A DNA stretch of 35,007 nucleotides from a virus. The stretch lies in IMG/VR virus record IMGVR_UViG_3300043410_000711, positions 1 through 35,007 of that record; one strand, given 5' to 3'. Of this stretch, positions 33,601-35,007 are shown piece by piece; the stretch's first letter is position 1; every line of letters starts with the position of its first letter. The notes below the pieces were generated by a model. The model was not told the origin of the DNA. It worked only from the letters and a program-made list of their open reading frames with translations, and did no database searches. The position numbers and the translations under genes were made by a program.

Positions 33601-35007
33601 GTATATGCCCATGTCTTATCAATGCCCAATAATTCAGTATAGCTTGTAGAGCTGTATTTAGATTGTAGCCATGCGCTTGCATTAGTACCTACTGCATCAG
33701 TTACGGCTCCGTCAAAGCGAGCAACTCCGCCACTAGGACTTAAACAAAAAGTAGTATATCTATATAATACACTTTGTGCATCGGGATCACTAGGTGGAAT
33801 AAGAGTGCTAGTATATGCCTGTGCATCCAATGAAGCGGCATCTGGATTACCTAATTTATAGATGCCCTGACTTACGCTAGTATCTGAGTCACCCCAAGCT
33901 AGTGTACTATATGGACGTGCTTGAATCTCTACTTGAGCCGTAGTTGGATAAACTTTTCCATCTTTGGTATTAATCTTACGCATACCTTCAGGAAAAGATA
34001 GTACTATATCTAGTGCGTCACAATCTTGCTCAGTTGTAACTGGAACTGTCCACGGATTTCCGCTTGTTGTATTATTAACTAACTCTAAGTTTTTATACTG
34101 TTGTTCTACATCACGTCCATACAATTTATCAAATTGAGCAGTTGATTCACTTGCCAATCCTGTTAATGTAACTGGACGAGGTACAGTAGCAGGCTCATCT
34201 TTATAGTAATTTTCTATTGGATTAGCACCAATACAAATGTCGGAGACATCTAAGGGTCCGAATCCCCAAATAATTGCTGTATTTAAAATACTAGTATCTG
34301 TTAGTGATTCTACATATGGAGTAGCTCCTAACATACCAGTAAAGCGTACCTTACCTAATACAACAGGAATAGAACCAAATTTATTAGATTGGTTAGCTGC
34401 TCCTGTAAATAAATTCATTGCGGCTGCAGTGCCTGGATCATTTGTTGTGGGTGGGCGAATTGGAGCAATAACATTGGCCAAAGCCATGCCTGCCATATTA
34501 ATAGCTATTGTTCCTGCTACTTTTGCGTAAGCAGCATTTTCAAAACCCATGAACTTACCAATTTCTCCTGCAAGTTCAGGCTGAGTTACAGCGATAGCAA
34601 CTGCAGCTAAAGTAATCAATAATCGGCGCGTAGATGTGCCTTCAGCAACACTGCGGTAGGCAATCTGCTGTCCAGCCTTTAGTTTGGTGTTATCCCATGA
34701 ACTTTCTGGAACTACGACACCATCAATCATTACAACAATTTTTGAAACTAGTTCAGTTGTAAGAGCATACTTATTTCGTACAAAATTAACAAAATCACTA
34801 ACGGTAGTACCTTCAGCAGTCCAATCACGATATACACTTAAACGTAATGGATGTGGAGCACCTACTGTTTCTACTTGAGTTTGTGGAGTGTACTTATAGA
34901 ATCCTTCAAAACGATTCTTCCAACGTAAGTTATCAAGTGACTCAATTACAGCATCTTGGTTTTGTCTGCAGTGTATAAACTTGTTTTCACCAATGTATAC
35001 GCCTACA
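30663..35007 (-). CDS. Tail-tip protein combining NlpC/P60-like, gpI-like and gpJ-like parts (N-terminus outside window)
   Basis: An ATG occurs at 34730, but the same frame stays open to the right edge (first codon at 35006), so the gene starts outside and shows 1447 residues here. Residues 1-45 (VGVYIGENKFIHC...GFYKYTP) look like the end of a phage NlpC/P60 peptidase (gpK-like). Residues 54-123 (LRLSVYRDWTAEGTTVSDFV to KAGQQIAYRS) resemble the ubiquitin-like gpI start. Residues 126-185 are hydrophobic with small residues, and FTGAANQSNKFGSIPVVLGKVRF leads into the gpJ-like hub. A PA14-like insertion lies at about 590-668 (FPYDGYYMVEASADDGGTVS) and another at 848-905 (TTDWTLVGAGSNNIGESFYA). 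The hub hallmark GDLIKLTHDVPDWGTGSG is near 1058, FnIII-like at about 1235-1325. It should plug the tail tip, breach peptidoglycan and contact the host. Confidence 0.88.
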   Translation of the reverse strand, partial: VGVYIGENKFIHCRQNQDAVIESLDNLRWKNRFEGFYKYTPQTQVETVGAPHPLRLSVYRDWTAEGTTVSDFVNFVRNKYALTTELVSKIVVMIDGVVVPESSWDNTKLKAGQQIAYRSVAEGTSTRRLLITLAAVAIAVTQPELAGEIGKFMGFENAAYAKVAGTIAINMAGMALANVIAPIRPPTTNDPGTAAAMNLFTGAANQSNKFGSIPVVLGKVRFTGMLGATPYVESLTDTSILNTAIIWGFGPLDVSDICIGANPIENYYKDEPATVPRPVTLTGLASESTAQFDKLYGRDVEQQYKNLELVNNTTSGNPWTVPVTTEQDCDALDIVLSFPEGMRKINTKDGKVYPTTAQVEIQARPYSTLAWGDSDTSVSQGIYKLGNPDAASLDAQAYTSTLIPPSDPDAQSVLYRYTTFCLSPSGGVARFDGAVTDAVGTNASAWLQSKYSSTSYTELLGIDKTWAYTPAVPTGYVKLYTFHQSSSGTVTLVTNHLTGYSGYTGLDYALTAETITFGSGMDATTSDSTTKTISIEAGKVYSQASGAVTDATEQMIWNSRQAVGTDVSSINRGMWGNFLNSFGVVPSSFSGLGTYTITKTVTFPYDGYYMVEASADDGGTVSINGVRVVEIPDPGMKDTIKNPIKLKAGSYEVILTGNNTKPNDTGIGCLITYTANSGLNIVPAANTILTFGTAGFFDKRKDAFNWVHSLENLTRGRWQIRARRLNSDETENEADYHKYHKVVLTSVTGYDSQEKPMVNPPGCYLAKTAVRVQSSNKVNGQIDGINAMVQTRTWDWDRNTGQWVFRATNNPASLFVHVLMHPANAFRVTSKNSFDEAAIIAWHNYCNPIPQTITAGSLTVGKWYTVKSTGTTDWTLVGAGSNNIGESFYATGTGSGTGTVEYCPKYTYNSVLTSTQSVMDTLRDICAAGMASPTYVDGKWSVIVDTPRTHTVQHFTPHNSWGFESTKNLPILPHAFRINIADESLAFQANELIVYNYGYAKEAGNGKKAAELFEQLSLPGVTNADQAVRLARWHFAQIKLRPETYTLNVDFEQLVCTRGDLIKLTHDVPDWGTGSGRIGPGVGDVITGTTLKLTEEVYLEVGKTYDILIRTNNLSTTIGSGSITKRLATITTTGYTDTITLTTALVSGDGVLSDNLFMIGEITKEIQQCIVIAVEPSNNYSARLTLVDYSPDIYTSDLSGLLVFNANMTTVNTPLIKNSITQAPIINSVISNSPLSEQVSNGNYQNVAIVSFSNPANLPQVATRVQFECVLGNSQFSTGSIGTTNIVNKEASGYTFTGLTTGLMYKVRARYLDSTGNIAGPWSDTFAFTNIGKNTNPNDPPQLVLDLEDHYITVNPIIVSQPADFKSYAYRLYRDSGTADLWDTTPVIPEIQTTGQGKLDLVKVENIVLPRISEAGVDYRVACRLVDKTNNYGTTSSYATIKIKTIV

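Noticed and set aside
34728-34730. ATG at 34730 as the real start of the hub gene
   Set aside because: The frame continues open for 92 more codons to the window edge with domain-like sequence, and no SD precedes this ATG.
1-35007. tRNA, rRNA, insertion sequence or integration signals
   Set aside because: No cloverleaf-like sequence, transposase or integrase-type protein, or terminal inverted repeats were recognised by eye.

Overview
The window is a 35 kb block of a tailed bacteriophage (Caudoviricetes) genome. Every credible gene lies on the minus strand, so transcription runs from position 35007 down to 1. A lambda-type tail-tip/hub protein suggests a long flexible tail. A Rz/Rz1-type spanin pair and a GH19 muralytic enzyme show that the host is Gram-negative. 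The DNA is AT-rich and genes are packed tightly, with many ATGA or TAATG start/stop overlaps. Several small proteins near the left end resemble, from memory, hypothetical proteins seen next to the lysis genes of marine and freshwater phages (cyanophages, pelagiphages). No host or phage name can be assigned from the sequence alone.

Region A (35007 to 24146) is the tail tip plus first fibres. It begins with a very large protein, cut by the window edge, whose reading frame joins an NlpC/P60-like end, a gpI-like ubiquitin-fold and hydrophobic segment, and a gpJ-like hub. A 749-aa fibre-like protein, a 121-aa virion protein and a 1294-aa protein with Calx-beta-like repeats follow. The block ends in a strong intrinsic terminator (24090-24125).

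A 211-nt non-coding gap (23935-24145) holds that terminator and, just beyond it, a perfect consensus sigma70-type promoter (TTGACA, 17 nt, TATAAT) with a 13-bp palindrome over its -10 box. This promoter starts a second transcription unit that could cover everything down to position 1, since no other convincing minus-strand terminator is visible.

Region B (23934 to 6661) holds a membrane/coiled-coil protein, a BppU-like protein, a small connector, and a series of fibre or adhesin proteins. These are a 548-aa GN(V/L)T-repeat fibre, a 1383-aa collagen-like fibre, a 2579-aa protein built from about eleven diverged repeats, a 158-aa structural protein, and a 562-aa FnIII/Ig/glycine-rich adhesin. 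A 66-aa acidic protein sits between the two largest.

Region C (6640 to 1) holds a GT2 glycosyltransferase with TPR-like repeats, inner- and outer-membrane spanins, a GH19 endolysin, and then seven overlapping or nearly abutting genes of unknown function. Most of these seven carry signal peptides or membrane segments. Two are secreted low-complexity proteins whose genes overlap by 68 nt, so that one gene's signal peptide is written inside the other's C-terminal tail. Two genes in this cluster are very short (42 and 49 aa) and a third is cut by the window edge. The cluster is the best candidate here for an undescribed envelope-directed phage system.
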